DNA from: Paraspadella gotoi
Taxonomy: Eukaryota; Chaetognatha
Assembly: GCA_051294375.1 (NCBI GenBank)
Contig: CM119265.1
Coordinates: forward strand, 4,099,025 to 4,163,024
DNA length: 64,000 bases
Direction: 5' to 3'
Shown here: in pieces, positions 23,419 to 34,927 of the stretch
How the letters are laid out: the number at the start of each line of letters is the position of its first letter
Numbering within the stretch: the first letter of the stretch is position 1
The notes under the pieces: generated by a model
The model's input: only the letters and a program-made list of their open reading frames with translations
Told to the model about the DNA's origin: nothing
Database searches by the model: none
Translations under genes and position numbers: made by a program

Positions 23419-23615
23419 CAAGGACAAAGCGCCGGGTATCAACTTCATGGTGACCAATCCGACAATTGCGCCGAATAATGGTAGTAGCATAGTTATGGTT
23501 TTATTTCTGAAAGGCGGTCCAAATATTTTTCGCTGAGACCAAAATAATCCGTGCTTCACCGTAGGAAAGAAAAACAAGAACGTTGATGCAATGTATGTTT
23601 CGCCGTAGTGAATCT
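23419..23615 (-). CDS. Possible membrane-segment exon, unidentified
   Basis: On the minus strand an open frame lies between a possible acceptor (aaaaaag) and donor (TTG|GTAGGA). It encodes two hydrophobic stretches (TYIASTFLFFFPTV and MLLPLFGAIVGLVTM) joined by a basic loop. Composition differs from the surrounding AT-rich DNA and looks coding. I do not recognise a family. It could be an orphan exon of the same minus-strand locus as the Ig-like exon, or chance. Confidence 0.25.
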
Positions 23616-24227
23616 CTTTTTTAAGTAATCATATGAGTACATAATTAAAAAATACAGTGTGTCACAATGATACCGTCTGTTAACTTTTACACATCGTGCG
23701 GAACTGTGTTGTTAAATCTTATTTCTGAGACAACGATATCAAAGATTAGTTCTTACCATTTATGATACTATATTTCGAATTCAATTTTTCTTTGCAAAAC
23801 ATTCGATTTAAATGAGTCCTAGTTTTTTACTTTTTTTAATTTTTAGATTTTTTTTAATTTAAAAAAAATTTTATTGAAAAAAATATATAGAAAAATATTT
23901 TAAATTGATATAAATTATTTAAATTTAAGTTTTTCTCTTTGGTATTGGAGCAGTAAGCTTTTATTAACGGACAATACCATTGTGACACTCTGTATGTATA
24001 TAATATATTATACTATATGTAATATACAATGTATATTTTGTATATTATACATAGAAGTCTTGTAGTATTTAACCTCTTTTACCTTAATACTTAGTCGTAC
24101 TCTCTGTGATTTTTGGACCTCGACGACTACGTCCGACTCATTCTTCGATTGCAGTTCGAGAACGAAGTTTCTATTTCTGAGAAATTGTGAAATTCAATGA
24201 AATCCCTACGAGCCAACGTGTACTCTT

Positions 24228-24340
24228 CCGATTGGTTAGTTCGTTCGTTTCTTTTTTCTGTCATTTCATCAGTTCTGAGAGGAACGAGCCAATCAGAAGT
24301 CGTTTAGTCTAAACGTGTTCTCTTCTGATTGGCTCGTTCC
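24228..24340. promoter_or_regulatory. CCAAT-box palindrome upstream of ISG12-like gene
   Basis: A perfect 19-bp inverted repeat, GGAACGAGCCAATCAGAAG (24281-24299) and its complement (24322-24340), places two CCAAT boxes (NF-Y type) back to back. The 22-bp spacer contains its own palindrome, gtttagtctaaac. A third box, cgattggttagttcgttcg, lies at about 24227. The group sits 290-400 bp before the ATG of the small gene at 24632. The regulatory role is inferred. Confidence 0.5.
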
Positions 24341-24631
24341 TTCGTTTTCTAATTTCTTATTTTTATATTTTCTTTATCTTTTAGTTTTCATTTGGCTTCG
24401 GTTTGTTCTAGCAACTTGATCTTTTAATTAAAGTCAAAACGTATGTACTATGTCGTATCTTAATATGTTACGTTTAAACGAGCATGGGTTGTAACTGAAT
24501 TTTTGTCTTCCTTTAGTACGTCACACGTAAATCTCAACTTTTTCGTCCTTCAATTTTCTCCGGTTAAAAGTAATAGTATTAATAATTATTAAGTTATCGG
24601 TTCTCGTCAAATCAAACGCTCTTGCTCTCAG

Positions 24632-24892
24632 ATGGAATACGTACTCGGAGCAGTGGTTGCCGTTGTGGCCGCCCCCGTCGTTCTTCCGGCCGTTGGCTTC
24701 GGCGCTGCCGGCGTCGGCGCGGGTTCTCTCGCGGCTGCTGTCCAGTCTGTGGCCTACGGGGGCGCTACAACAGGCGTTTTCAGCGTCCTTCAGTCAGTGG
24801 GCGCCGCGGGAATCGGCGCCGCGGGAAACGCCGCCCTCGCTGGAGCGGGCGCCGCCGTGGGGGGCGCCGCTGGTGCGGCGTTTGGTGGATAA
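24632..24892 (+). CDS. IFI6/IFI27 (ISG12)-like small hydrophobic protein
   Basis: A complete 86-codon frame, ATG 24632 to TAA 24890-24892. It is almost wholly Gly/Ala/Val, with a start VLGAVVAVVAAPVVLPAVGF followed by FGAAGVGAGSLAA, LQSVGAAGIGAAG and a Gly/Ala-rich tail. This order (a hydrophobic VVAxPVVLxAxGFxAAGxxAGS block, then LQSxGAAG) is the pattern of the interferon-inducible IFI6/IFI27 family. That family occurs in many invertebrates as well as vertebrates, where members sit in mitochondrial or other inner membranes and affect cell death. The bases ctctcag directly before the ATG could be a splice acceptor after a 5' UTR exon. The frame is far more GC-rich than its AT-rich flanks. AATAAA at 25161-25166 may end the transcript. 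A CCAAT palindrome lies upstream. Confidence 0.75.
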   Translation: MEYVLGAVVAVVAAPVVLPAVGFGAAGVGAGSLAAAVQSVAYGGATTGVFSVLQSVGAAGIGAAGNAALAGAGAAVGGAAGAAFGG

Positions 24893-25246
24893 GCAAACCG
24901 CAAGAATATTTCACATTTTGGGAACAAAATTTAAAATTTATTCAATTTCTTTGTATATTTTTGTTTTCTTTCTTCCATCTGTTTTGAAAAAGGAAATTTT
25001 ATATTCTAGTTTTTCACAATTTTTTCAACTAATTGCGTTATTTAAATGTCAAATTGAAAATACCGCTTTGAATGTTTTTTTAAATTTGTTTATGGTATAA
25101 ATGAAGTGCTTAATATTGATGCGAAGTACGACGATAAGTGCGTAGCTATTCTTCACACTAAATAAAGTTATCGAACTTCTACCAATCTACTTCTACCGAA
25201 CTTCTCCTATCCATATAAACAACATCGGCCTAAAAGCGCCTCGTTC

Positions 25247-25442
25247 CACAGTGATTGGGTTTTTGGCAAAAACAACCTTTTCTCGTATAAAAGATTTGCT
25301 TATAACTTGAGAAAGAATAATTTTTATCTAAGAATTTGTATCATTACTATGGAAAGTCTGAATAAGTATTTAGGTCTGAATATGTACTTATGCCCGTATG
25401 TTCAAGTGCTTTTTTCCGGGGTTTTTTTTTTTTATCACTCTG
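25247..25442 (+). mobile_element. R1 short derivative
   Basis: Starts CACAGTGATTGGG and ends tttATCACTCTG. Between them are only the subterminal parts of R1, including cccgtatgttcaagtg. It is a non-autonomous, MITE-like deletion form of the element in transporter B intron 5. Confidence 0.6.
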
Positions 25443-25545
25443 CGTCTGCCCTCTCTCACGCTCTTGACTCGTCCATTGCTTCTGTTGTATGTCGCCTTTT
25501 CTATTCCGGGAAGGAAAATGGGATAAAATGATAAAGGTTATATTT

Positions 25546-25640
25546 ATCGAGCCTACCGGCGAAGCCGGTTCAGGCTCGATATTGATTTGGGTGAGCTTCT
25601 TTGTGACGTCGTCGTCGTCGGCGTCATGCATTTTTATATA
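25546..25640 (+). mobile_element. R4 repeat head with hairpin, copy 1
   Basis: Begins with a near-perfect hairpin, ATCGAGCCT ACCGGC gaa GCCGGT tc AGGCTCGAT (25546-25580). It continues with gagcttctttgtgacg and a (GTC)n run. The same order occurs at 32208 and 33570. Confidence 0.55.
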
Positions 25641-25738
25641 AAAACTACTACGCTTTTATAGTTTTGGCTGGGACTTATCGTTTTTTTTTAAATAAAAATT
25701 ATTGTATTTTGACTTTCTTTTGCTATTTAAAATAGTTT

Positions 25739-25893
25739 AGAGATGAAACGAAAAATTCGTTGTAATAGCAATTTTTTTATTTTTATTAATGTACATGTTT
25801 GCTGATGAAGACTCGTAATACTAAGAGTCGAAACATGTACATTAATAAAAATAAAAAAAATTGCTATTACAACGAATTTTTCGTTTCATCTCT
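25739..25893. repeat. Long palindrome with hammerhead-like core
   Basis: Arms 25739-25800 and 25831-25893 are inverted repeats of about 62 bp differing by one A. The 30-base centre (25801-25830) is gCTGATGAaGACTC, a loop, then GAGTCg, and the next bases are AAAC. That gives CTGATGA, a 5-bp helix and GAAAC in the order of a hammerhead ribozyme core, with one extra A between CTGATGA and the helix. The cleavage strand is not evident. Confidence 0.6.
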
Positions 25894-26047
25894 AAAATAA
25901 AAATTATTATAAATTACAATGAAGTTTTATAAAAGTGTGCGATCATAGTAACTTAAAAATTTAGATATGGCTTGAAATAGCTCTAAAATTTTATATTACA
26001 TTTGGATTCAAGTATTTTTTGTTTGAATTTCCACTTCATTATGATTT

Positions 26048-26135
26048 ACTGCAATATGCAAATGAGATTATAGTACTCATTTTAATATCCAAATTATTAT
26101 ATAAAAATGCTTTAATCTAATTTACATATTGCAGT
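26048..26135. repeat. Small inverted repeat (MITE-like)
   Basis: ACTGCAATATGCAAATGAGATT and its imperfect complement (aatctaatttacatattgcagt) form about 22-bp arms around an AT-rich centre. Confidence 0.55.
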
Positions 26136-26371
26136 ATATAATATTGAAGATGATATTCAAAAATTTTTTTTGAAATCTATAATAAAAATGAAAAATCAAA
26201 GGACCTTTTTAATGAGAAGCTAAATCTTAATTTTAATACAAATAAAAATAAAATCTTTTATAAGCTATGATTGGAAAAAATTGTAAAAATTTCCAATTGT
26301 AAAAAATGTAAATTGTAACATTTGTTTCCTTTTTTTCCTCTTTTATTTCTTTAAATTATTATCTTTTCTTC

Positions 26372-27000
26372 TTATTTTTGTCAGTTGCTGCCTTTTCTGA
26401 ACCCTTTAAAAACGAGTTCAGGCTCTGCAGTGACTGTTCAGCTGCCTTACAGCAACTGTCCAGCTTTCTCTGTCTCTCTCTGTCTCTCTCTTTCTCTCTG
26501 TACGATCTCTTGCGTGATCGTTTTTTGAAAAATTTTGATTATTTTTTTCCTTTTAAAAACTTTTATTATCGCCATTTATTCCGCGCTTTTTTCTCAATGC
26601 AAAATCCCAAATTTATATCCGAGATTTATATCTCTTTCTTTCTCTCTTTCTCTCTCTCTCTTTCTCTCTCTCTTTCACTCATACACGCATTTGTTTGTTT
26701 TATTTATAGTGAATGATTCATTGCGTCAATGAATGACTATCATCGTATCAATGAATGACTATCATCGTATCAATGAATGATTATCATCTCATCAATCAAT
26801 GCCTATCATCGCATCAACCATTTGCTTATTATCACATCAATCATTTGGTTATCATCACATCGATCATTTGGTTATCATCGCATCAATTATTGGTTATCAT
26901 CGCATCAATCATTTGGTTATCATCGTATCAATCATTTGGTTATCATCGCATCAATATTTGGTTATCATTGAAGGGAGGCTCGATCCTATTCTTTTAAGAT
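26372..27000 (+). repeat. R4/R5 tail copy with CATCAAT array
   Basis: It contains the conserved block aaaacgagttcaggctctgcag, a CT-rich microsatellite, gtacgatctcttgcgtgatcg, tttattatcgccatttattc, and then tandem units of the type catcaatcatttggttat (26715-26965). It ends near aggctcgatcctattcttttaag. A second copy lies at 34200-34782 and is cut by an N gap. The Ser/Leu- and Ile/His-rich frames are repeat artefacts. Confidence 0.7.
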
Positions 27001-28179
27001 TTTTTTTTCTCTTTTTGCTCTAATTTACTATATCAATGTTTCGCTCGTCCTTATAGACAGATTAGTTTCGCTGAATACCCAGTGTCCGCTCGCGAGTGAC
27101 ACCAAAAAAATATTTACTATACTTTAAATATTTAATAAATATAATTTATAAGTATATCATTAGTTGGAGAATTATTGGACGTTAAGAAGTTAAAGATGTT
27201 TAAGTTTCATTTCGTATTTAATTCATTTACTATTCTATATTTAATTTGTTATCTAACACAGTAAAATTGGCAAATGGTCTATTCAATGGCGTATCTGAAT
27301 TATCGTAATGAGTAATTTCTGAGTAATGATTTTTTATTTATTTTTTAATTATAAATCTTAAGTTTTCTTTATACAATTCGTCAATTAGGAATAAATGCTT
27401 TCCTGAGCATGTTCTTGACTGTTTTGAATAATTATTTTATATCATAAAGAGTTCCAGATAATTCTTAATTTAATGATATAAATGAATTTTAATAATTTTT
27501 AGAAATTAATGAGTAATTAATTTATAATGATTTTTTTTTAAAGAAGAAATTGGATGACCATTAAAGAAAGGTTATTTTACATAAGTAAATATCAAATTAA
27601 TCTTATGAAATTAAAATATAATAAACATATAGTACCTTGCTATAGAATGAAGAAAGAAAATTTAAAAAAATATTTATCCAATAAGAAATGTGATGCATTT
27701 TTTTGGTGTCACTCGCGAACGGACACGGTGTTTAGTTTAGTTTAGGTGTTGTATAAGGGTTTAGTAAACTTTTAATATTAATTACTTCATAGGTAGCAAT
27801 CCAAAATCGTTAACCCTTACCATAAATTGTTTGTCATCGACATAAATACATAGTAATGGATTATGGATGGTTTTCGATGACTTCGTCAAAGATTGATTTT
27901 CTCGATATTCCTGGATGCAACGGCGCGACGGCGAAGAAAGGCGTTGAGTCATCGATGGGGAAAAAAAAGGGAAAATCGTTCTCATCATTCCACAACCATG
28001 TTAACAGAACATAGATCATAGTGGAGATGGTATTTTATAAATTGAAATAACCGGGAATTATTAATATCAAGAGGACCGTTCTGTTGTAGTTAAGTGAGAA
28101 GTTTAATTAAAGAATTTAATCAGTTGGAAGGGCGAAAACGACGACGACGGCGAATTGAGAGAGCGAATTCTAGAAAGTG

Positions 28180-28450
28180 AAATTAAATAAGGAGAAAAAG
28201 AAGTTGAAGAGGAGGAAGGAAGATGAGGAAGGTGTTAAAAGGAGAATGAGAGGAGATGGCAAAAGGAGAATGAGAGGAGATGGTAAAAGGAGAAGGAGAG
28301 GAGATGGTAAAGGAGAAGGAGAGGAGATGGCAAAAGGAGAAGAAGAGGAGATGACAAAAGGAGAATGAGAGGAGATGGCAAAAGGAGAAGGAGAGGAGAT
28401 GGCAAAAGGAGAAGGAGAGAAGATGGCAAAAGGAAAAGTAGAGGAAGTGA
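28180..28450 (+). repeat. Purine-rich GGA/GGAGAT minisatellite
   Basis: Tandem units of about 21 bp (ggcaaaaggagaaggagagg) with variants. Open frames on both strands follow from base composition. A GAC run (28671-28700) and a GCG run follow. Confidence 0.85.
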
Positions 28451-28946
28451 AGAGGATGGGGTCTTGTTGAGAATAAACAGCATCCCAGGAAGCAAATGGA
28501 TTAAGCTAAGGATAATGACAATGATAAATATGAAGTCGTTTACTTTATTTATCCATGAAGACGTTAAAGCCGACGAAAACGTTTTTAACGAAACCGAGAA
28601 AAATTAGAAGACGAGATGACGACGACAAAAGCCAAGAATTTTTGATAACGAAATTGCGTGACTCGCGACGGGGACGACGACGACGACGACGACGACGACA
28701 AAGCTGCCAACAAAATTCGATGAAAAGTTTCGGTTTTCAAATGTCGGCGGCGGCGGCGCGTGCGATGGGAGGGTTAGGTGCCGACAGGTGCTCCGTCAAT
28801 TGAGGGAGCTGGGGAGGCGGAAGCACGGAAAGTCGCGAGGTAGATAAATAAAGAAATTAGTTAGAAAATAGGGAGGTCAATAGCACGTGGACAAGTTTTG
28901 ACTAAGAACTGCAGAAAGATAAAAACAAGAACGGTAATTCCAATGT

Positions 28947-29222
28947 GTTGCGCCGTAGTAACTTAATTTTTACGTGTATTTTTCGTTTTTGCCTGTATAT
29001 TTATGACATACACTGCATCAAAATTCCGTTTTTTATACCTTATAGTTTTAGGAATTCCTGAAGGTGGCGCTAGCAGTCCCTTAGTTTTTAGTTTTTTTTT
29101 CTGTCAAATTAAATGCATTTTTAACGTAAGTAGAGCAGACTGACGGACAGACTTATTGACCGACCGACAGACCGACCGAAAAGTGACTTATAGAGTTGCT
29201 CGGCGAGTACTCGCGGCGCAAC
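28947..29222 (+). mobile_element. R2 TIR element, reference copy
   Basis: Ends GTTGCGCCG (28947) and CGGCGCAAC (29214-29222) are inverted repeats. Inside are gaaggtggcgctagcagtccctta and a GACCGACC tetranucleotide tract. No coding frame. About 276 bp, so a MITE-like element. Related copies: 15080-15432, 22750-23100, 39160-39288 (partial) and 45790-46021. Confidence 0.7.
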
Positions 29223-29476
29223 TAAAAAACGATTGATGCATCGATTTTTCTTGTTCCATTGCGATGTCGTCATGTTGTTCATCGTCGTCTCTTACGTCGT
29301 CGTTCTCGTCGTCGTTCAAGGCCGAATGCCTGAACAGTAGAGTGGAGCACTCAAGAACAAAAAATTTATTTGAATGATCGAACAATGATATTTAGATGTG
29401 AGATGGTATGATTAACTAGTACAAAAATATTTTGTTCATATTATCTCGGGAACAGAATAGTAAAATATAATATATT

Positions 29477-29829
29477 TGTAGTAATATCCTTATAAGATAG
29501 TAAATTTTAAAAATAATTTTTATAAAACTTTTATTAAAGATTCAGATTCTTCATAAAAAGTTGAATCAAAAATATAAAACATGTTATCAAAGATTCTGTC
29601 ATCTTCAATGTTTAAAATAAAAAAAAGGTGAAAATTCCTGACTTTTTTATTCTCTGTAGTAGAAACTTATATATGTTAAAACGTTTTAGTCATTTTTTGT
29701 GGTCTAAACATTCAAATATCATATAACATATTTTATAAAAGTTTCTTAGTTTTTAAAGCGAATCCAAATCAATTCTTAAAAATAAAAAAAAATTTTGAAA
29801 TTTGACGATTTTATAAGGATATTACTACA
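29477..29829. mobile_element. MITE with 19-bp perfect TIRs
   Basis: TGTAGTAATATCCTTATAA (29477-29495) is repeated as its exact complement at 29811-29829. The 315-bp interior is AT-rich and non-coding. Confidence 0.75.
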
Positions 29830-32200
29830 TAAATAATTGAATTTGCTATACTGTTATGCTAAAAAAATTTTTAAAAGGATTTAAAATTCATTAATTATAT
29901 GTCCATAGGCAGCAAAAAAATAATGTTCAATCACTCAATCTTTTCATCACTCCACCCTACTGAACAGTCAACCGAAGCGTTTTTTTTTTCTCCGTATTTC
30001 TTCCCGACTGGTGAATCTCGCGTCTAATCAAGTCTCGTCTGCGCTCGGTTTGCTTCTTTGTCCAAGGAATTCAAAAATAAAAGTGCAACGTTTTTGCTTT
30101 TCAATTGAGATCGGAAAAGCTAAAAGTCGAAATGGTAATTGTTAATGTAAAGGTAACCAAAAACAGAACATTAAAGAAACTAAGAAGCTAGTATGAACCT
30201 TGAACATTGTTCAATGAACAATGAACAGTACACAGCGAATATTACTTTTATCAAGACTTTTAGCCATGTCACATTGTGTACGCTTCCTTGACTTTCCGAG
30301 TGCTCAACAAAGAATTTTATCCATAAAATTTTAAATTGCGCGACGGAAGGACTAAACCGTAAACCGATTCATACTTGAGGCTATAAAATTCTCCCTGAAG
30401 TCAATTGTGATTCTCGAAAAACCGTATGACAAGCAGGGTTCCACGACGACGACGACGAATAATGGTAGAGGTTACGCAATCGCGTGCCCGGCGGCGACGG
30501 AGTCGCGGGCAAAAATCTGCGTCGGAATGAGTCATCAGCATTTTTTTTTTTTTTTTTGCGTTGCGATGAAATTTTCTAGTTGCAGTCGACTTTTTGATTT
30601 TTGACAACAGGAAGATTACGTCGACAATGTCCATTTACCTCAGTTATGACCGGGTCCCTTTTTCACATCAACACATTTGTTAACATCACATTCCTCTGAC
30701 GCATGTCTCCGCGCTGCGGCGAAAAATGGGTTAAAAACGAAAATTAGGTTAAACTCGGAAAACTCAACCGAAAAATCAACGGATTTGTTTGTTTCGTTTT
30801 TTTTTTCGTTTTGTTTTCATCCGATTTTTATGCGATCGGACCAGAGGAACCTCCCGTCGACCTTCGGGACATCCGAGGCTTTTTTTGTCCAAATTTACGG
30901 TATCACGGCATTCACGGCATAAAAAGGGCCGTCATCTCATTTAAGGGGCACGGCATCGAACATTTCAAGGTATTTACGAAATTTTGAAAGATTTTCGAGT
31001 CGCGACGCCGATTTACGACGAAAATATCGAAATGACGCTTCAAAATATTGTCATTCCGACTTCGCGTTACGAGGGGCGTAAAAATAAAGAATACACCGTC
31101 CTTGCGTACCATTTTTGTTCTTTGTTCTCTTTGTCTTTTTAACTTTTTTCTGTTCCAAATTTTCTCCGTCTGTCCAAACGGTTTCGATGCATCTCATCCC
31201 AGCCATATTTTTCCTGACCTTCTTTAGTCTTTACTATGCTTCGGATTTTTTTCGATTATAAGGAAAGAAAACAGTGTAGTTTGTTTCTGATTAAAATTCT
31301 CCTCTCTCCCTTTCTCTTCTCTTCCATGTCTTCTCCATGTCTTCTCCATGTCCCATTTCCCCTTCTATCTCACCTTCTTCTCTCCATGCCTTTCTTATTT
31401 TAATTCTACACGTAAAATTGTATATCTTCTTATTTCACTTCTACTTCCTGTCATCTCCTTCCTTCTTTTCCTTTCTTCTTCCTCCATATCTTTTTCCTTT
31501 CCTCTCCTTCCTTCCTCCTTCCTTTCTTTCCCCTCATTTATCCTCCCACATCGTTAAACTCAGCTACCTCCATTCCTCGGGATACTTTTTTTTTCAATCT
31601 CCCCCCTCCTCCTCTTCCTCCTCCTCCTCCTCCTCCTCCGCTAGCGGGAATGACTCATTCACCAAAGTCATAATTTTTTTTTTAGAAAAAAAACTCTCAG
31701 AACTCCATCTGCAACAGGTTTCCCTCGCTCGTCTAATGTTCTCTCGCGCGTGAAGACCGAGTTGGTTTGCATTTCTTGCAGCCGCGCCCAAAAAGTCGCC
31801 TGATTGCGGACTCAATTTTTTTTTTCCCGCGCGGAATTCCAGGTTTTCAAACGTTTGTGAAATATTATATATATATGTATATTATATATATATTTTTTGG
31901 TAGTTTTAAATGAAGTTAATTTTTTTTTGGCGAAGATTTTCTTTAACGAATAACAAATTGTCAAACGCAATGCAAAAAAAAAAAAATCAAATAAACTACG
32001 ATGAACTAAAACTATGTAGAACTTTTGTTTGCACTTTTTGTTGATACAATTACAAAAATTAGATTTTTAGTGGAAAATAAACAAATAACAAAAATCTGCA
32101 AGTTTCTAAAAAAGTTTAAAATTAATTACGTCATAGCAACGTGCTTATATTCTGATTGCATCGAAGTTGATGGAATATATCTGCTGATAGCATCGCGTTA
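29830..32200. other. No supported gene
   Basis: Several open frames (30407-30634, 30677-30922, 31337-31815) are made of polyT, CTT/CTC, GAC or polypurine runs and have no recognisable motif or splice context. A (CTC)n run lies at 31606-31638. Confidence 0.5.
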
Positions 32201-32640
32201 TTTTTTATCTCGCCAGACGGGACAAAGCCAAAGCCAAAGCCCGTCTTGGCGAGAGAAAGCGAAGGCAAGGCTTCTTTGTGTCGTCATAGTCGTCGTCGTT
32301 ATCGGCGTCAGGCTTTTTTACCATCATAGCTATTGAAAGTGTGATATCATAGGGAGTTGAAAATTTAGATATGGCTTCTTATCATCAAGATATTTAAAAT
32401 CGTCATGTTTCATATCAATATTTGTATTTGTTTATGGTTTATTTACAAAATAAAAACGTTTTAATAATTATATGGCGCTCTCTCTCTCTCTCTCTCTTTT
32501 AATTATATGTCTCTCTCTCTCTTTTTCTCCGTCACTATTTCTTCTGATTTGTCTAAAAACGAGTTCCGGCTCTGCAGCGTCTGTCCAGCTTCTCTCTTTC
32601 TCTCTCTTTCTCTTTTTTCTTACAAAAAATATTTTTTATT
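32200..32640 (+). mobile_element. R4 repeat, copy 2
   Basis: Head hairpin TCTCGCCAGACGGG/CCCGTCTTGGCGAGA (32208-32254), then aaggcttctttgtgtcgtc, a (GTC)n run, aaagtgtgatatcatagggagttg, a CT microsatellite and cgagttccggctctgcagcgtctgtccagc. The order is the same as copy 3 at 33565. Confidence 0.65.
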
Positions 32641-32744
32641 CATTTTTTTCGTAAATGTTAGGTACCATAATCATAATATTTACTCGTGTTTTTCATTGGT
32701 ATACTTTATGACCAGTCTTAAAAAAAATTGCCAAGTTTCTGTCT

Positions 32745-32788
32745 GTGACTTTATTTATTATTTATTTATTTATTTATTTGTTGTATTT

Positions 32789-32855
<67 letters not shown>

Positions 32856-32926
32856 TTTGATTTATTTAGTCTATTATTTATTTATTTATTTATTATTTAT
32901 TTATCTTATTTTTCTTTTTTTTTCAT

Positions 32927-32971
<45 letters not shown>

Positions 32972-33000
32972 TTTTCTTTCTTTCTTTCACTCCCCATTTT
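32745..33000 (+). repeat. TTTA then TTTC microsatellites
   Basis: (TTAT)n runs to about 32905 and (TTTC)n from 32925 to 32988. The Leu/Phe/Tyr-rich frames are artefacts. Confidence 0.95.
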
Positions 33001-33564
33001 TCGTCCCATTCAAGTTTATCACGAAAAGTCCTACGCAACGGGTGACCCACAAAGTCATCACAGAATACTCTCTCTTCTCTCTCTCTCTCTCTTCCTCTCT
33101 CTCTCTCTCTCTCTTCTCTCTTCTCTCTCTCATATTCTCTTTCATTATCGATCCCATTGTTTAGTTTTCTCGTCTCATCGTTTGTTTAGGCGAAGGTGAG
33201 CGAAATGTAAACACAAAAAATGTAATAAAACTGTCGAAGAATTAATAAATAGACCGTAATCGAGAGATAAGATTAATTTGATCCCAACTTTAAAAATAGA
33301 GAGTTAAAAAATTATTCTCGGATAGACTTTCAACGAGATCTTTCATAAAATGTTTAATGTGAACTTAAATGTATATTTTATTTCGTCATTTTCGTAGATT
33401 TTCATTTTCTTTCGTCTCATCGTCATGGAATCTTTCTTCTTTGTAGTCAACTTCGCCTTCTTTTTTTAGTATTTACTTTATTCTTTCCCTAAAAAGACAA
33501 ATAATCACTTTTAATCTGTCCTTTCGTAAAATTATAATCCATTTTCTTCGCGGGGGAAGTCTTT

Positions 33565-33970
33565 TGTTATCGAGCCTGCCCCCCCGCGAAGCGGTCCTGG
33601 CTCGAATTTGTTTCGGTTGAGCTTCTTTGTAACGTTGTCGTCGTCGTCGTCGTCACGCTTTTTTGCCAACATGGCTATTAAAAGTGTGATATTATAGGGA
33701 GTTGAAATTTTATGTATGGCTTCTAATCATCAAGATGTTTAAAATTGTCATGTTTCATATCAATATTTGTATTTGTTTCTGTTTTATTTACTCTCTCTCT
33801 TTCTTTTAATTATATGTCACACTCTCTCTCTCTTTTTCTCCGTCACTGCTTCTTCTGATTTGTTTAAAAACGAGTTCCGGCTCTGCAGCGTCTGTCCAGC
33901 TTTTTTTTTCTCTCACTCTCCCTTTTTATCTCTCTCTCTCTCTTTTTTTACAAAAAACTTTTATATATAT
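33565..33970 (+). mobile_element. R4 repeat, copy 3
   Basis: Head hairpin TCGAGCC...CCGCGAAGCGG...GGCTCGA (33570-33605), then gagcttctttgtaacg, (GTC)n, aaagtgtgatattatagggagttg and gagttccggctctgcagcgtctgtccagc. Confidence 0.65.
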
Positions 33971-34199
33971 TGTGGGCTTACAAATATAGAAGACGATGCA
34001 GCGAGCAGTTCACCGTCCATTCTCCTTTTTTTTTTTATTTTTATTTTTGCTTTTCGAGTGTGAATCAGCAGGGGGCGAACGTGAATCCTCGCGCTACCTC
34101 CGGCATCACAGGTATTTTGATTTGGTAACGCGTTTCGATAGCAACGGAAATGTTACGTGTATAAAAAAAAATAAAATAAAATAAAGTTTGAAGCGATTA

Positions 34200-34252
34200 G
34201 TAAAAGAATAAACGAGTTCCGGCTCTGCAGCGTCTTTCCAGCTTCTTTCTCC

Positions 34253-34296
<44 letters not shown>

Positions 34297-34297
34297 G

Positions 34298-34336
<39 letters not shown>

Positions 34337-34782
34337 GTGTGTTTGTTTCTCTCTGTACGATCTCCTGCGTGATCATTCATTTTTTTTTAAATTCTGATGT
34401 TTTTTTTCTTTCTAAATACTTTTATTATCGCCATTTCTTTTTTCTCAATACAAAATCCCAAATTCACATCCGAGATTTTTTTGGATTTATTCTCTTTCTT
34501 TCTCTCTCTCTTTCTTTATCTCTCTCTCTCTCTCTCTCTCTCTCTTTCATTCATACACGCATGTTTGTTTTATTTACGATGAATAATTCATCACATCAAT
34601 GAATGACTATTATCGCATCAATGAATGACTAACATCGTATCAATGAATCATTATCATCACATCAATGAATGACTATCATCGCATCAATCATTTGGTTATC
34701 ATCACATCAATTATTTGGTTATCATCACATCAATCATTTGGGTATCATTGTATGAATTATTGGTTATCATCGCATCAATATT
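34200..34782 (+). repeat. R4/R5 tail copy, cut by N gap
   Basis: Same order as 26372-27000: gagttccggctctgcagcgt, (CT)n, gtacgatctcctgcgtgatc, tattatcgccatttctttt, then CATCAAT-type units. The array runs into the gap at 34783 and resumes after it; an end like that of the first copy (aggctcgatcaataatacttttaag) appears near 36045. Confidence 0.65.
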
Positions 34783-34927
34783 NNNNNNNNNNNNNNNNNN
34801 NNNNNNNNNNNNNNNNNNNNNNNNNNNNNNNNNNNNNNNNNNNNNNNNNNNNNNNNNNNNNNNNNNNNNNNNNNNNNNNNNNNNNNNNNNNNNNNNNNNN
34901 NNNNNNNNNNNNNNNNNNNNNNNNNNN
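34783..34927. other. Assembly gap (145 N)
   Basis: Unsequenced; interrupts a CATCAAT tandem array. Confidence 1.
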
